From the NCBI RefSeq assembly GCF_018205975.1, contig NZ_CP073577.1, positions 3,038,001-3,102,000 on the forward strand: a DNA stretch of 64,000 bases. The letters are read 5' to 3'. The stretch comes from Erythrobacter sp. JK5. GTDB lineage: Bacteria; Pseudomonadota; Alphaproteobacteria; Sphingomonadales; Sphingomonadaceae. Shown in pieces: positions 52,236 to 61,095 of the stretch; the stretch's first letter is position 1, and each line of letters opens with the position of its first letter. The translations under genes were made by a program, and so were the position numbers. The notes beneath the pieces were generated by a model, which saw only the letters and a list, made by a program, of their open reading frames with translations, was not told the origin of the DNA and did not search any database.

Positions 52236-54320
52236 TCAGGCGCCTTCGCGACCGGATCCTAACAAATCGGGCCAACCGAACTGGTCCCACGCCTCGACCA
52301 TTCCGATCCTTGCTGCGAAATCCATGAAGCCGGGATCCAGCCGGGTGCGATTGATCGGGTCGATATCGGTCCACAGGCTCATCAAGGCAAACATGTTGGC
52401 CGGATGGATGCGCTCCGAGAAGATTTTCATGACCAGCCTTGAATGGCCCATCCAGATCGCGGGGAGCGCGATCGACGTGTCGTACGGGTCGGGCATCGAC
52501 AGATGGAGCCCGTCGAGCATCTGGCAGTATGCCGCGCGATCGGCCTCGCTGCCGCTGAACAGGCCGCGCGCCGCGAAGTCGAAATAGGCGTCGCGCGCGG
52601 CGTCATCCATCGGCGGGACACCGGGAGGGCGCATGATTACCGTGCCGAGATGGATGCGGCTGGCGAAATGACTGCTGACCGCCGCTTCGTAGTCGCCGGA
52701 CGCGAATTGCGCGACTGCCAGCCAGATGCCGGGCATGCCCAACTCGACTGCGCGCTGCCCGGCTTCGCACGCCATCTCCAAATTGCCCAAGCTGAGATGG
52801 GCCGTGGACAGCATGATGTAGTTCCGGCCGTAGATCGGGTCGCGATCGACGGCTTCCTCGATATAGGCCAGCGCCTCCCGGGCCTTGCCCAGATAGAGCA
52901 GGCACGCGCCGAGGCGCGAAGCGACGTCGGCCTGGTTGGGATCGCGGGCATAGGCCTCGAACGACAGTTCGAGCGCGCGCGCGGGCTTGGGCAGCGTCCA
53001 TTCGTGGACGCCCATGATCGAATAGGCGTGACCCTGACCCGGGTCGAGTGCGACCGCGCACGCTGCGCAGCGGGCGCCTTCGGCCGATTGTTCGACGCGC
53101 GTGAGGCTGGGTGTCGTGGCCGCCATCATGATGTGTGCGTCGCCGAGCGCGGTCCAGCATTCGGCGAAGTCGGGATCGATCTCGAGTGCACGCTCGAAGA
53201 ACGCGATCCCTTTTTCGATCGCCCCCTCCACCGCCAGCCTGTGCACCATTTCGCGGCCCTGCAGATAGAGCGCATAGGCTTCGCGATCGGTAGTCATCCG
53301 CCGCAGCGGGGCAGGCGACGGCGTGATGCCCAGCACGCGGCACATTGCGGCGATGATATTGGCGCCGATCAGATTGCGCGAATGCAGGAATTGCTCGATC
53401 GATCCCGAGATCCGGTCAGACCACAATTCGGTTCCCGACGTGCCCTCGATCAGGGCAATACGGATTTCTATGGTGGTCGTCGTGCGCCGCACTTCGCCTT
53501 CGACGAGGTGAGAGACCCGCAGGATTTCGGCCATCTCGATCAGCGTCGCGCCGCGGCTCGCGACCGCGTTGACCGAGGTCCGGCCCGCCAGCGCGATGCC
53601 GTTGAGTCGCCCGAGCTGCGACGAGAGTTCGTCGGTCACCCCGTCGGAAAGGAAGAAGTCCCCCCCAATTTCGTCAACCTGCGTGAACGGCAGGACCGCG
53701 ATCGCCAACTGCCCGAGTTCGGGAGGGAAGGTGCGAAACGCCGGAAAGCGGTCGCGCGCAGCATCCAGCAGGCGTTCGCCACCGGCACGATCCGCAGTGC
53801 GGATCGCGGTGTCGATGGCGGAGCGCAGACCCGCATCGATGTATTCGCGTCGGGCGGCGAGCCAATCGTCGAAGGCAGGGTTGAGCGAGACACCTTCGAG
53901 AAGCGCACGATTGCCTGCCGCGCGAAGCAGATCGCACGCTCTGGCGATCTCGCCCGATGCCAGCGCGTCCGAAAGCTCTTCGAGATCGCTCCTGAAGGCC
54001 GAATGATCGAGCGCAACCTCGGCTCGGCTCACTGCGAGGCCGGGCAGGCCATGGTCGCCGAGGCTACGTTTCAGTTCGAGCAGGCACTGGCGCAAGCTGG
54101 CTTTGGCTTGCGGGACGAAACGGTCCGGCCACAGCAGCTTGGCCAGCGCTTCGCGATCGATAGACAGGTCAGGCTGGAGACACAGGATCGCCAGGATCAG
54201 GTTGGCTCGGCGATTGTTGGGCAGCACGGCCTCGCCGGTCGATGTCTCGACCCGCAACTCGCCGAGAACGTTCAATCTCAGCAGCGCGACTTCGCCGACT
54301 TCGGTGCTGCCTGCCTGCAC
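52236..54320 (-). CDS. BTAD/SARP-like TPR transcriptional regulator
   Basis: A 694-residue soluble protein. Residues about 12-95 form an OmpR/SARP-type winged helix (LRLNVLGELRVETSTGEAVL, WPDRFVPQAKASLRQCLLEL), followed by a BTAD-like helical region. A FlgO/CyaA-type domain follows (IAVLPFTQVDEIGGDFFLSD, GVTDELSSQLGRL, then SHLVEGEVRRTTTTIEIRIA), and then several TPR repeats (KGIAFFERALEIDPDFAECW, GKAREALAYIEEAVDRDPIY). This architecture is typical of one-component regulators of uptake or stress genes. It faces the transport operon in the same direction and may control it, though this is only positional. Confidence 0.85.
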   Translation of the reverse strand: MQAGSTEVGEVALLRLNVLGELRVETSTGEAVLPNNRRANLILAILCLQPDLSIDREALAKLLWPDRFVPQAKASLRQCLLELKRSLGDHGLPGLAVSRAEVALDHSAFRSDLEELSDALASGEIARACDLLRAAGNRALLEGVSLNPAFDDWLAARREYIDAGLRSAIDTAIRTADRAGGERLLDAARDRFPAFRTFPPELGQLAIAVLPFTQVDEIGGDFFLSDGVTDELSSQLGRLNGIALAGRTSVNAVASRGATLIEMAEILRVSHLVEGEVRRTTTTIEIRIALIEGTSGTELWSDRISGSIEQFLHSRNLIGANIIAAMCRVLGITPSPAPLRRMTTDREAYALYLQGREMVHRLAVEGAIEKGIAFFERALEIDPDFAECWTALGDAHIMMAATTPSLTRVEQSAEGARCAACAVALDPGQGHAYSIMGVHEWTLPKPARALELSFEAYARDPNQADVASRLGACLLYLGKAREALAYIEEAVDRDPIYGRNYIMLSTAHLSLGNLEMACEAGQRAVELGMPGIWLAVAQFASGDYEAAVSSHFASRIHLGTVIMRPPGVPPMDDAARDAYFDFAARGLFSGSEADRAAYCQMLDGLHLSMPDPYDTSIALPAIWMGHSRLVMKIFSERIHPANMFALMSLWTDIDPINRTRLDPGFMDFAARIGMVEAWDQFGWPDLLGSGREGA

Positions 54321-54578
54321 GTCCCCATTCCCCCGAAGGGCACGATACAGTCAGGCCGCGACTTTGCAATGCGGCGGGCGGGATATCCGGGCGCAGGAGC
54401 AGGCGCGCCCCGACGTGGATAGCTCGCGCGGTTCCTGCGGCTTGAGCGCCAGCGGCGATGCGGGCTTTTATCGGGCCAGACGGTAGAATGGGAAGGCATT
54501 CACCGCGACCCACCGCATCGCAGGGCAACCGGGCGTGGATATCCGGTATTTCCCCTATCGTGCCATTCGAATTCGGCT

Positions 54579-55592
54579 ATGGCGGAGCCATGGCTATCGA
54601 TCGGTGGAGCCGACGTTTTGACTGCGGATGAACAGCGCGCGCTGGTGATCAAGGCGAAAGGCGGGCTGGGCAACCGGATGCTGTCGGCGGTGACCGGGTG
54701 CGTGCTTGCCGAACTCAACCGGCGCACCCCGTATATCGACTGGCGCGACGGCATGTATGTGCCGCCAGGCGAAAATCTCTACCCGCTGCTGTTCGATGCG
54801 AGCTGGATGGGGGAGCTGACGGATTTCGACCAGGCGACCGACGTGGCTCCTGCCTGCTGGTCGGGGCACATGGCTGAACAGCCGGTCGATATCATCCGCC
54901 GCGATTTCCCCCGCGAGCACCGCAGTCCGCTGCTTTACCGCAGGCTGTCGATCGACCTTGCCGGACCCGATCCGGGCAATGCGGTGGCGGTGTTCTGGTC
55001 CTATCTGCCCAAGCTGAAGCGGCTCGAACGCCGGATTGCCGTGCATCCCGCCTATGCCGGACTTACGACCAAGGCGATCACAGAAAATCTGCTGGATCGG
55101 TATTTCAGGCCGGTCGATCAGGTTCGCGGCGCGGTCGATCGGGTGTTCGAAGGTCGGGCGGGTCCCCTCATTGGGGTGCATATCCGCTTCACCGACCGCA
55201 AAGCCCCATTGCCCAAGATCTTGCGCGAACTCGATCGGCTCGCCGCGCAGATGCCTGGCGCGACCGTGTTCCTTGCGACTGACAGTGCCGAAGCGCAGTC
55301 GGCAGTGATGGCGCGCTTCCCCGATGTCATCACGATCGACAAGGCGCTGGCCCAGGATTCGACCGCGTTGCATTTTGCGAGCGATGGATTTGCCGATCCG
55401 GTGGCCGAGGCGCGCAATGCACTGATCGACATGTTGGCGCTGGCGCGGTGCGACTGGCTGGTTCACAGCCGCCATTCGACATTTTCGGTCACTGCCGCGT
55501 TGCTCGGGCGAATACCGGAAAGTCATCAGATCGATGTAGACCGGCTCAACGCCAAGGTCGCGATCAAGCAGTTCATCCAGGCACGGGCCTGA
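54579..55592 (+). CDS. NodZ-like (GT23-type) glycosyltransferase
   Basis: A 337-residue protein resembling NodZ alpha-1,6-fucosyltransferases: N-terminal LVIKAKGGLGNRMLSAVTGC, VLAELNRRTPYIDWRDGMY (nucleotide-sugar fold) and the conserved arginine motif PLIGVHIRFTDRKAPLP, then FLATDSAEAQSAVMARFPDV and LALARCDWLVHSRHSTFS. It might start at the TTG 13 codons in (54618), which has GGAG 8 bases upstream. Probably transfers a deoxysugar to a surface glycan. Followed after 21 bp by an FkbM methyltransferase gene, likely in one operon. Confidence 0.7.
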   Translation: MAEPWLSIGGADVLTADEQRALVIKAKGGLGNRMLSAVTGCVLAELNRRTPYIDWRDGMYVPPGENLYPLLFDASWMGELTDFDQATDVAPACWSGHMAEQPVDIIRRDFPREHRSPLLYRRLSIDLAGPDPGNAVAVFWSYLPKLKRLERRIAVHPAYAGLTTKAITENLLDRYFRPVDQVRGAVDRVFEGRAGPLIGVHIRFTDRKAPLPKILRELDRLAAQMPGATVFLATDSAEAQSAVMARFPDVITIDKALAQDSTALHFASDGFADPVAEARNALIDMLALARCDWLVHSRHSTFSVTAALLGRIPESHQIDVDRLNAKVAIKQFIQARA

Positions 55593-55613
55593 CCGGCAGC
55601 ACGAAGGGGCACC

Positions 55614-56468
55614 ATGTTATCCAACGCCAGAGCCTTGGCCAAGAATATCCTTCCGGCCCCGTGGCGAACATTCGCCAAGGGCGTGTGGGAAAAGATCAAG
55701 CTGTCGCAGGACAAGGCACGGTTCGAACGCAGCTGGCCAGGCACGCCCTATGTCGTGCTCGAGCGTGACGAGATCGCCGAATTGCGTGAGCGCGGCTTCA
55801 ACGGTCAGATCGGGCAGGATTACTTCCTGAACTTGCTGTTCGAACAGGAAAGCGGGCGGTTCATCGATATCGGCGCCAATCAGCCCTTCGCCAACAGCAA
55901 CACCTATTTCTTCGAGCGCAAGGGCTGGACCGGCTATGCCTTCGACCCGATGAAATCGGTGATCGGTCGCTGGCGCGAACGCCCCGGCACGACGTTCGTG
56001 AATGCCGGGATCAGCGACCGGTCGGAAACCCGCACTTTCGTGGAGATCCAGCCGAAAGTGGGTTGGGAACACCAGCTCTCGTCGTTCCGCGAGTTCGTCC
56101 GCGAAGAGGACATGCGCGACTTCGACTATCTCGAATACCCGGTCGAATGCGGACCGATTTCGCAGTTCGTCCCAGCCGGTGAGGCGTTCGAATTCGCATC
56201 GATCGATGTCGAAGGGGCCGAGGCGCTGATCCTGACAGGGTTCGATTTCGTCAACGCGCCGCCCAAGGCAATCATGCTTGAAAACATGCAGCAGATGGGC
56301 GGTAACGATGCGCATCGCCGCACGCTCGTCGCGCACGGTTATCGCATCGCGGCCCGGCTGAACGCCTCGGACGATCTGTTCGTCCACGAGAGCCACCCGA
56401 TTCCCGAGTCATTCATGCAGGCGATAAAGCGCCACGATCGCGCCGCGAAGGCTGATGACGCGGCCTGA
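55614..56468 (+). CDS. FkbM-family methyltransferase
   Basis: A 284-residue SAM-dependent methyltransferase: QIGQDYFLNLLFEQESGRFI, DIGANQPFANSNTYFFE (SAM motif I, DIGAN), GWTGYAFDPMKSVI, and the FkbM-characteristic ASIDVEGAEALILTGFDF. FkbM enzymes O-methylate sugars or polyketides; beside a NodZ-like transferase it probably modifies a surface polysaccharide. No membrane segment. Confidence 0.92.
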   Translation: MLSNARALAKNILPAPWRTFAKGVWEKIKLSQDKARFERSWPGTPYVVLERDEIAELRERGFNGQIGQDYFLNLLFEQESGRFIDIGANQPFANSNTYFFERKGWTGYAFDPMKSVIGRWRERPGTTFVNAGISDRSETRTFVEIQPKVGWEHQLSSFREFVREEDMRDFDYLEYPVECGPISQFVPAGEAFEFASIDVEGAEALILTGFDFVNAPPKAIMLENMQQMGGNDAHRRTLVAHGYRIAARLNASDDLFVHESHPIPESFMQAIKRHDRAAKADDAA

Positions 56469-56487
56469 TTGCGGGCGACCGGCGGGC

Positions 56488-57207
56488 TCAGCAGGCGGTT
56501 GAAAACAGGTCTGCGAATTGCTTGCCAGCTTCGGGATCGCGCCTGGTGAGTTGGCCTGTCGCGAGGTCGACTGCCCGGCAATCGAATCGCGCGCCGTCCG
56601 CAATCGCTGCTTCGGTCACGTCGACCATGGTGGCGGGCGGCATTACCCGCGCGGCGCGTCTCAGATAGTAATCGTGCCACCGCTCGCCCGCGGCAACGAT
56701 CTCTGCGAAGGTGGCGCGCGCCGACTCGTCCGGCTCGGCAAACACCAGCGCGCCCAGCTCCTCCAGCAACGCCTCCTCGGTCCGGCTTGCGACCAGCAGC
56801 GCGGCATAGCGTCGCGCGGCCTCGGGCCTGTCGCCCGCCGCCAGCGCGAGCCGCAGCATCGCCTGTTGCGAAGGCGCATCGCGCCAGCCGCGCCGGGCCG
56901 CGACCTGCACCGTGACGGCACTTTCCTCGATCAGCCCGGCCTCGATCTGCGCTGCTGCGAGGAGCCGCAAATGTTCGGCGGGGATCGGCCGGCGCGCGAC
57001 CAGTCGCTTCGCCTCGGCCAGGGCCCGGGCGGTGTCCTCGCCTGCGATCGCGCGCGCCGCGATACGCGCCTGGGCGAATCCGCGAAACGGTTCGGGGACC
57101 GCGTTGGCGAGGGATGGTGTCACGCGCGCCTGACGGTCGATCTGCGCTGCCCCTGTGATCAGGGCCAGCGCCAGCAGCGCGGCGAGCCAGATGATCCGCC
57201 CGATCAT
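56488..57207 (-). CDS. Exported TPR-like protein
   Basis: A 239-residue protein starting at an ATG that overlaps the ligase stop (ATGA). N-terminal membrane/signal helix (IIWLAALLALALITGAAQI), then alanine- and arginine-rich helical pairs of TPR type (AEHLRLLAAAQIEAGLIEES, PSQQAMLRLALAAGDRPEAA). The C-terminus has FDCRAVDLATGQLTRRDPEA and ends in a cysteine. Probably a periplasmic partner of the O-antigen-ligase-family protein, inferred from coupling. Confidence 0.75.
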   Translation of the reverse strand: MIGRIIWLAALLALALITGAAQIDRQARVTPSLANAVPEPFRGFAQARIAARAIAGEDTARALAEAKRLVARRPIPAEHLRLLAAAQIEAGLIEESAVTVQVAARRGWRDAPSQQAMLRLALAAGDRPEAARRYAALLVASRTEEALLEELGALVFAEPDESARATFAEIVAAGERWHDYYLRRAARVMPPATMVDVTEAAIADGARFDCRAVDLATGQLTRRDPEAGKQFADLFSTAC

Positions 57208-58601
57208 CGCTGCCCCTCGCGCTCCGGATCGTCGGCGATCCGCGCCAGCAAGAGCATCGCAAAGGCGGCGAGCGCGAGCAGCGACTGATTGCGCAGCGGA
57301 TAATCGGTGATCGATTGCAATGCGATCGACAGCAGGATTGCCGCGCCGCCCCAGGCGGGCCAGCGCAGCTGCGAACGGCCCGCGCGCCAGGCGAGCCATC
57401 CAACCAGCAGCAGCCATATTGCGGCAAGTGCAAGTCCGCCGATCCCGGCTTCGATCGCCAGCTCGAGATAGTCGTTGTGTGCGCGTCCAGCGCGCCGTTC
57501 GGTCAGGAATTCGAGCGATTCGTCGACCTGATAAACCTCGTCGAATGCGCCCATTCCGGCACCGACCGGCCAGAACCGCTCGGCGGAATAGGCGGCGTCC
57601 TGCCAGATGTAGACGCGGGCATCGTCCCGCGCTTCGAACCGTTCGACCACACTGCCGACCCGACCGGGCGCGATCACGACCACCGAAGCCAGCGCGGCGA
57701 GCGACAGGGCTATCGCTCCGAACACCAGCAGCGATGACCGGTTGCCGTCGCTCGCAAGCGCGCGCGCTCCGCGCCAGGCCGAAATGCCGCGCAAGGCACC
57801 GAGCGCGATCGGGATCGCGGCTAGCACGAAAGCGGTGCGCGACCGGGTCAGGATTACCGCCAGCAGCAGCAGCGCGCAGATGCCGAGCCGAACCGGAAGA
57901 CCCGCAGGATGCGGCCTCGCCAGCGGCAGAGGCAGCAGCGCGGCCAGTGTCAGGGCCGCCACCAGAAACAAGCCGGCCGAATTACGGTTGGCAAACGTTC
58001 CGTAAAGCAGGCCAGTCGGTCCGCGTTCCGGGTAGAAAACCACGGTGTTGCCTCCGCCGAGGACTTGCAGGATGCCGATCGCGAAGCTCACCAGCCCCAG
58101 CGCGACCACCACCCAGCCGATCGTCATCAGGTGGCGTCGCGGGATCGCCCAGCCGACTGCAAGGATCACAAGGGGCAACAGCAGCCCGGTCAGCGCGACG
58201 AGCGTACGCGCCGGATCGACGCTGGTGGAGCGCCAGCTGCCAGCCTCGACGATGGCGAGCGACTGCGCCACCAGATCGCGGCCCGGCAGCGCGCTCCACA
58301 CGCTTTCAGGCACCGGCACGAGTTGCAGGATCGGGATAAGCAAAGTCAGCCCAACCAGAACGCGCAGGACGATCGGGCTGTTTCGCCAGAACCGGAAAAA
58401 GGCGTCGCGGTGAACAGCGAGGACGCCGAAAGCGCCAAGCTGGACAGCCAGATTGTTGAGGCCGTAGCGCACCCCACCTCCGCCAAGCGCGACCGCAAGG
58501 ATCATCAGCAGCGCGACGAGCAGCAGCGGGTGCCTCCAGGCGGCGTCGCGCGCTGTCGGCGTGTTGGGAACCGCGCCCCGGAGTGTGGATTGCCTAGCCA
58601 A
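57204..58601 (-). CDS. O-antigen ligase family (Wzy/WaaL-like) membrane protein
   Basis: A 465-residue inner-membrane protein with 10-12 helices and the family periplasmic loop motif ERRAGRAHNDYLELAIEAGI near residue 385 (the conserved RxHNxYLE). Members ligate or polymerise surface polysaccharides. Coupled to the TPR-like protein downstream. In sphingomonads such a gene is often found near exopolysaccharide genes, in keeping with the NodZ-like and FkbM genes nearby. Confidence 0.88.
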   Translation of the reverse strand: MARQSTLRGAVPNTPTARDAAWRHPLLLVALLMILAVALGGGGVRYGLNNLAVQLGAFGVLAVHRDAFFRFWRNSPIVLRVLVGLTLLIPILQLVPVPESVWSALPGRDLVAQSLAIVEAGSWRSTSVDPARTLVALTGLLLPLVILAVGWAIPRRHLMTIGWVVVALGLVSFAIGILQVLGGGNTVVFYPERGPTGLLYGTFANRNSAGLFLVAALTLAALLPLPLARPHPAGLPVRLGICALLLLAVILTRSRTAFVLAAIPIALGALRGISAWRGARALASDGNRSSLLVFGAIALSLAALASVVVIAPGRVGSVVERFEARDDARVYIWQDAAYSAERFWPVGAGMGAFDEVYQVDESLEFLTERRAGRAHNDYLELAIEAGIGGLALAAIWLLLVGWLAWRAGRSQLRWPAWGGAAILLSIALQSITDYPLRNQSLLALAAFAMLLLARIADDPEREGQR

Positions 58602-58614
58602 TCAGACCGCCAAT

Positions 58615-58646
58615 GAAAAAGCGCACGGAAACCTGTCCCGTGCGCT
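58615..58646 (-). terminator. Rho-independent terminator
   Basis: On the minus strand, AGCGCACGG pairs with CCGTGCGCT around a 9-base loop, followed directly by TTTTTC. It terminates the small membrane protein gene 58686-58970 ahead of the ligase gene. Confidence 0.8.
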
Positions 58647-58685
58647 CACAATCCAGTTATCGACCGGAGGGTCAATGGCGGCGGC

Positions 58686-58970
58686 TCAGTTAGCCCCCGG
58701 CGACTGGTTGTTATCGTCGTCATTATCGTCATCCGCGATCAGGATGATGCCGATAATCGTCGCTGTCACAAACACGATGATAAAGATGCCGCTGGTGCCC
58801 ACGATATCTTCCCCGTCGGCCGCACGGTCGACACCGGGCTGCGAAAACGCGGAGCTCGAATAGATGGCCGAACTGTCGCCGGCGCGGGTGTTGGCCTGCG
58901 CGGCGATCGGCGCCAGGGCCATGCTGGCCGCAGCGGCGGTCATGGCAAGACGAGACGCTATTTTCTTCAT
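58686..58970 (-). CDS. Small exported membrane protein with acidic tail
   Basis: A 94-residue protein with a signal peptide (LAMTAAAASMALAPIAAQA-N), a short Ser-rich linker, one membrane helix (IFIIVFVTATIIGIILIADD) and a strongly acidic/Asn tail (DDDNDDDNNQSPGAN). Such small proteins are frequent in sphingomonads beside surface polysaccharide genes; the function is not known. It is a single-gene unit with its own terminator. Confidence 0.75.
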   Translation of the reverse strand: MKKIASRLAMTAAAASMALAPIAAQANTRAGDSSAIYSSSAFSQPGVDRAADGEDIVGTSGIFIIVFVTATIIGIILIADDDNDDDNNQSPGAN

Positions 58971-59147
58971 CTTTTTGGCCTTTCTTTCGGCTGTCTACGC
59001 AATAACCCCTACTGCAGTGCAGCAAGAATGACAACCGTGCCATAGCGCCAATCTCATAAGGATTGCTTATGACGGGGTGGTTTCGCGGCGAAACGCCCCG
59101 TCAGAAAGGCGGATTAGCCGCCCCTTGTTCCGAAAAATCCAGCCTGA

Positions 59148-59585
59148 TCAGCGCCCTGCGCCGCCGACGAGGGGGGTAAATCGGTCGATATCCCCGCCCA
59201 GGACGACCCGATCGTTGTGTACGAGCCATGCATGGGCACCGAAATCACCGCTTGCGGTGCGTTCCGCTCCGACCTGGATGACGGACGCAATTCCCCTGGC
59301 AAGCAGCCAGTTCTGCCCCGCCAAGGCCTGTGGCAGGCAATCGCTGCGCCAGGGGAGATACCGCGCCAGCACGGCGATTACGAAACAGATGCGATCGACT
59401 TCGCTGGTTCCGGATGCGTCCGCCGACGCGCCCCGAGCTTGCGCTGCGCGGTTGAGTTCGGGGAGGTCGGTGGGCTGGAGCCGCACGGTTCGTAGCCTCG
59501 CGCGCAGCAGCTCCCACGTTCCGCGCATGACAAGATGAGGCCATCTGACGAGGTCGCGCCGCCGCCACCTCGGCGTGTCAGGCAT
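59148..59585 (-). CDS. Lasso peptide biosynthesis B2 protease (transglutaminase-like)
   Basis: A 145-residue B2 protein, the cysteine protease that removes the lasso leader. Start at ATG 59585, overlapping the B1 stop by 8 bases. The catalytic triad is visible: Cys in WRSDCLPQALAGQNWLLARG, His in DFGAHAWLVHND and Asp in VVLGGDIDRF. Length and motifs are standard for stand-alone B2 (PF13471-type). Last gene of the lasso cluster. Confidence 0.9.
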   Translation of the reverse strand: MPDTPRWRRRDLVRWPHLVMRGTWELLRARLRTVRLQPTDLPELNRAAQARGASADASGTSEVDRICFVIAVLARYLPWRSDCLPQALAGQNWLLARGIASVIQVGAERTASGDFGAHAWLVHNDRVVLGGDIDRFTPLVGGAGR

Positions 59586-59856
59586 GGGAGATGAGCTGGT
59601 TTTCGGCGAGTTCGGCAAGGAAGGTGCGCAGATCCGATTCCACGGTCGCGCGTTCGATGTCGTATTCCTCGACGATCGCGTTGCAGACCGCGGCCGGAGT
59701 GGCACCGGATTTCAGCCCCTCCCACAGGAGGGTCCCGATCTCGTCCAGCCCAAAGTAGATGCCGCTGGTCATGTGCAGGATCACGGTTTCTTCGCCGACC
59801 TTGTTGGCCACCGCATCGTCGTCGATCCGCCAGGTCTGGTCCAGAATATCAGTCAC
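59578..59856 (-). CDS. PqqD-family lasso leader-binding protein (B1/RRE)
   Basis: A 92-residue PqqD-like RiPP recognition element from GTG 59856. Pattern WRIDDDAVANKVGEETVILH, MTSGIYFGLDEIGTLLWEGL, ATPAAVCNAIVEEYDIERAT, VESDLRTFLAELAENQLI is complete. It binds the YxxP...L leader motif of the precursors and delivers them to the B2 protease and cyclase. Located between the methyltransferase and B2 genes. Confidence 0.9.
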   Translation of the reverse strand: MTDILDQTWRIDDDAVANKVGEETVILHMTSGIYFGLDEIGTLLWEGLKSGATPAAVCNAIVEEYDIERATVESDLRTFLAELAENQLISHA

Positions 59857-59937
59857 GCTTGGAATTCTCCGGTTTCCGCTGACCCTTGGGCATTGCCGGC
59901 GGACAGTGCAAGCTTGCGGATCGCTTCTACCGACAGC

Positions 59938-61095
59938 TCAGGCATAGCGCAGCATCAGCTTCGCCACATGGTCGAGCGCCGCCTGCAACGAAGCGAAGTG
60001 CGCCGGGTGCCGATCGATCAGCGCCTTGGCAATCGTTTCTAGATCGCGCCCTTCGCCAACCAGCGCAAGACAATCCCGATCGATCGCGATCGCGGCGGTG
60101 GCGGCGGGGACGTGGCGACTGGATATCGACGCCAGATGGTCGGGAACAAAGATCCGGCTCTTGAAGCTGGACTGCCGAAACGCGGCGATCTGCGCATCGT
60201 CCTGCGCCGCGGTTGCGACACTGTCCCACGACCAGATGTACTGATTGTCGACCAGCCTGGCCCTGATCCGCGCCTCGACACGATCGCCGGCTTTCAGGTC
60301 TATCGGGCGTTCGAACGGCAGGAATTTCTGTTCGTAGACGAGGTGCGGCTGGCCCGGAGCATTCGAATAGGTCAGCCCTTCGGCAATTTCGGCATCGAAC
60401 CACAGCAACAGGCCGTGCACGGTCGAACCGAGTGCCGCGACGAGCTTCAACGTCTGGTCGAGGTTCGGATCGCAGATCGTCCGGTAATCGAGCGTCGCCA
60501 GTTCGGCGGCCTCGGAAACCAGCGCTTCCGGATCGAGAAACACCTTGTCGCTGTCATTGACTGCGAACCGGTGGCCTGCCGACAGGTCGATGCCGTAGTC
60601 GTTTTCCAGCCACGGCCGGTGACAGGTGCGGTATTCCTTCGGCGTGTGCACCAGTGCGATCCTCAGCGTATCGCGCATCGGCAGCAGCGAACCGTTGTCT
60701 GCAAGCAGTCGCTCGCGTGCATCGACGATGGTCGGGATATGCCCGCCGAACAGCGAAACATTGCCGCGCAGATCGGATACGATCACGTCGGCCTTGCGCT
60801 CGGGGGTGAAATTCGTGGAAATGTCCCGCACCACCTCGATCCGGTCGGCGCAGCCATTGTCGCGCGCCAGTTCACGCAGCAATTCTATGCTGCTGTCCGG
60901 CTCGATCGCGATCACCCTTCCGGCCCCATACTGGCAAGCGAGCAGGGCAAACACCCCGAACCCCGCGCCGATATCGATCACGGTGCATCCCGGCGAAATC
61001 GCCCGTTCGAGTGCCTGCGCGTAGATTCCCATGCGCGGCTCGCAATCGATCATCCCGCCGTAATCGACAATGCTGTAACCCGAAGCTCCGATCAT
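59938..61095 (-). CDS. PRMT-like SAM methyltransferase with PqqD-like C-terminal region
   Basis: A 385-residue class I methyltransferase whose start overlaps the kinase stop (ATGA). The N-terminus has the PRMT layout: SIVDYGGMIDCEPRMGIYAQ, SAM motif I VIDIGAGFGVFALLACQYGA, post-I VIAIEPDS, motif II DVIVSDLRGNVSLFGGH, then a beta-barrel domain. The double-glutamate loop of arginine methyltransferases is not present (SDLRG replaces SExxG). The last 60 residues (AIDRDCLALVGEGRDLETIA, KALIDRHP, AALDHVAKLMLRYA) look like a PqqD-type winged helix that could bind the leader. Likely methylates the lasso peptides; the target residue is unknown. Confidence 0.8.
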   Translation of the reverse strand: MIGASGYSIVDYGGMIDCEPRMGIYAQALERAISPGCTVIDIGAGFGVFALLACQYGAGRVIAIEPDSSIELLRELARDNGCADRIEVVRDISTNFTPERKADVIVSDLRGNVSLFGGHIPTIVDARERLLADNGSLLPMRDTLRIALVHTPKEYRTCHRPWLENDYGIDLSAGHRFAVNDSDKVFLDPEALVSEAAELATLDYRTICDPNLDQTLKLVAALGSTVHGLLLWFDAEIAEGLTYSNAPGQPHLVYEQKFLPFERPIDLKAGDRVEARIRARLVDNQYIWSWDSVATAAQDDAQIAAFRQSSFKSRIFVPDHLASISSRHVPAATAAIAIDRDCLALVGEGRDLETIAKALIDRHPAHFASLQAALDHVAKLMLRYA

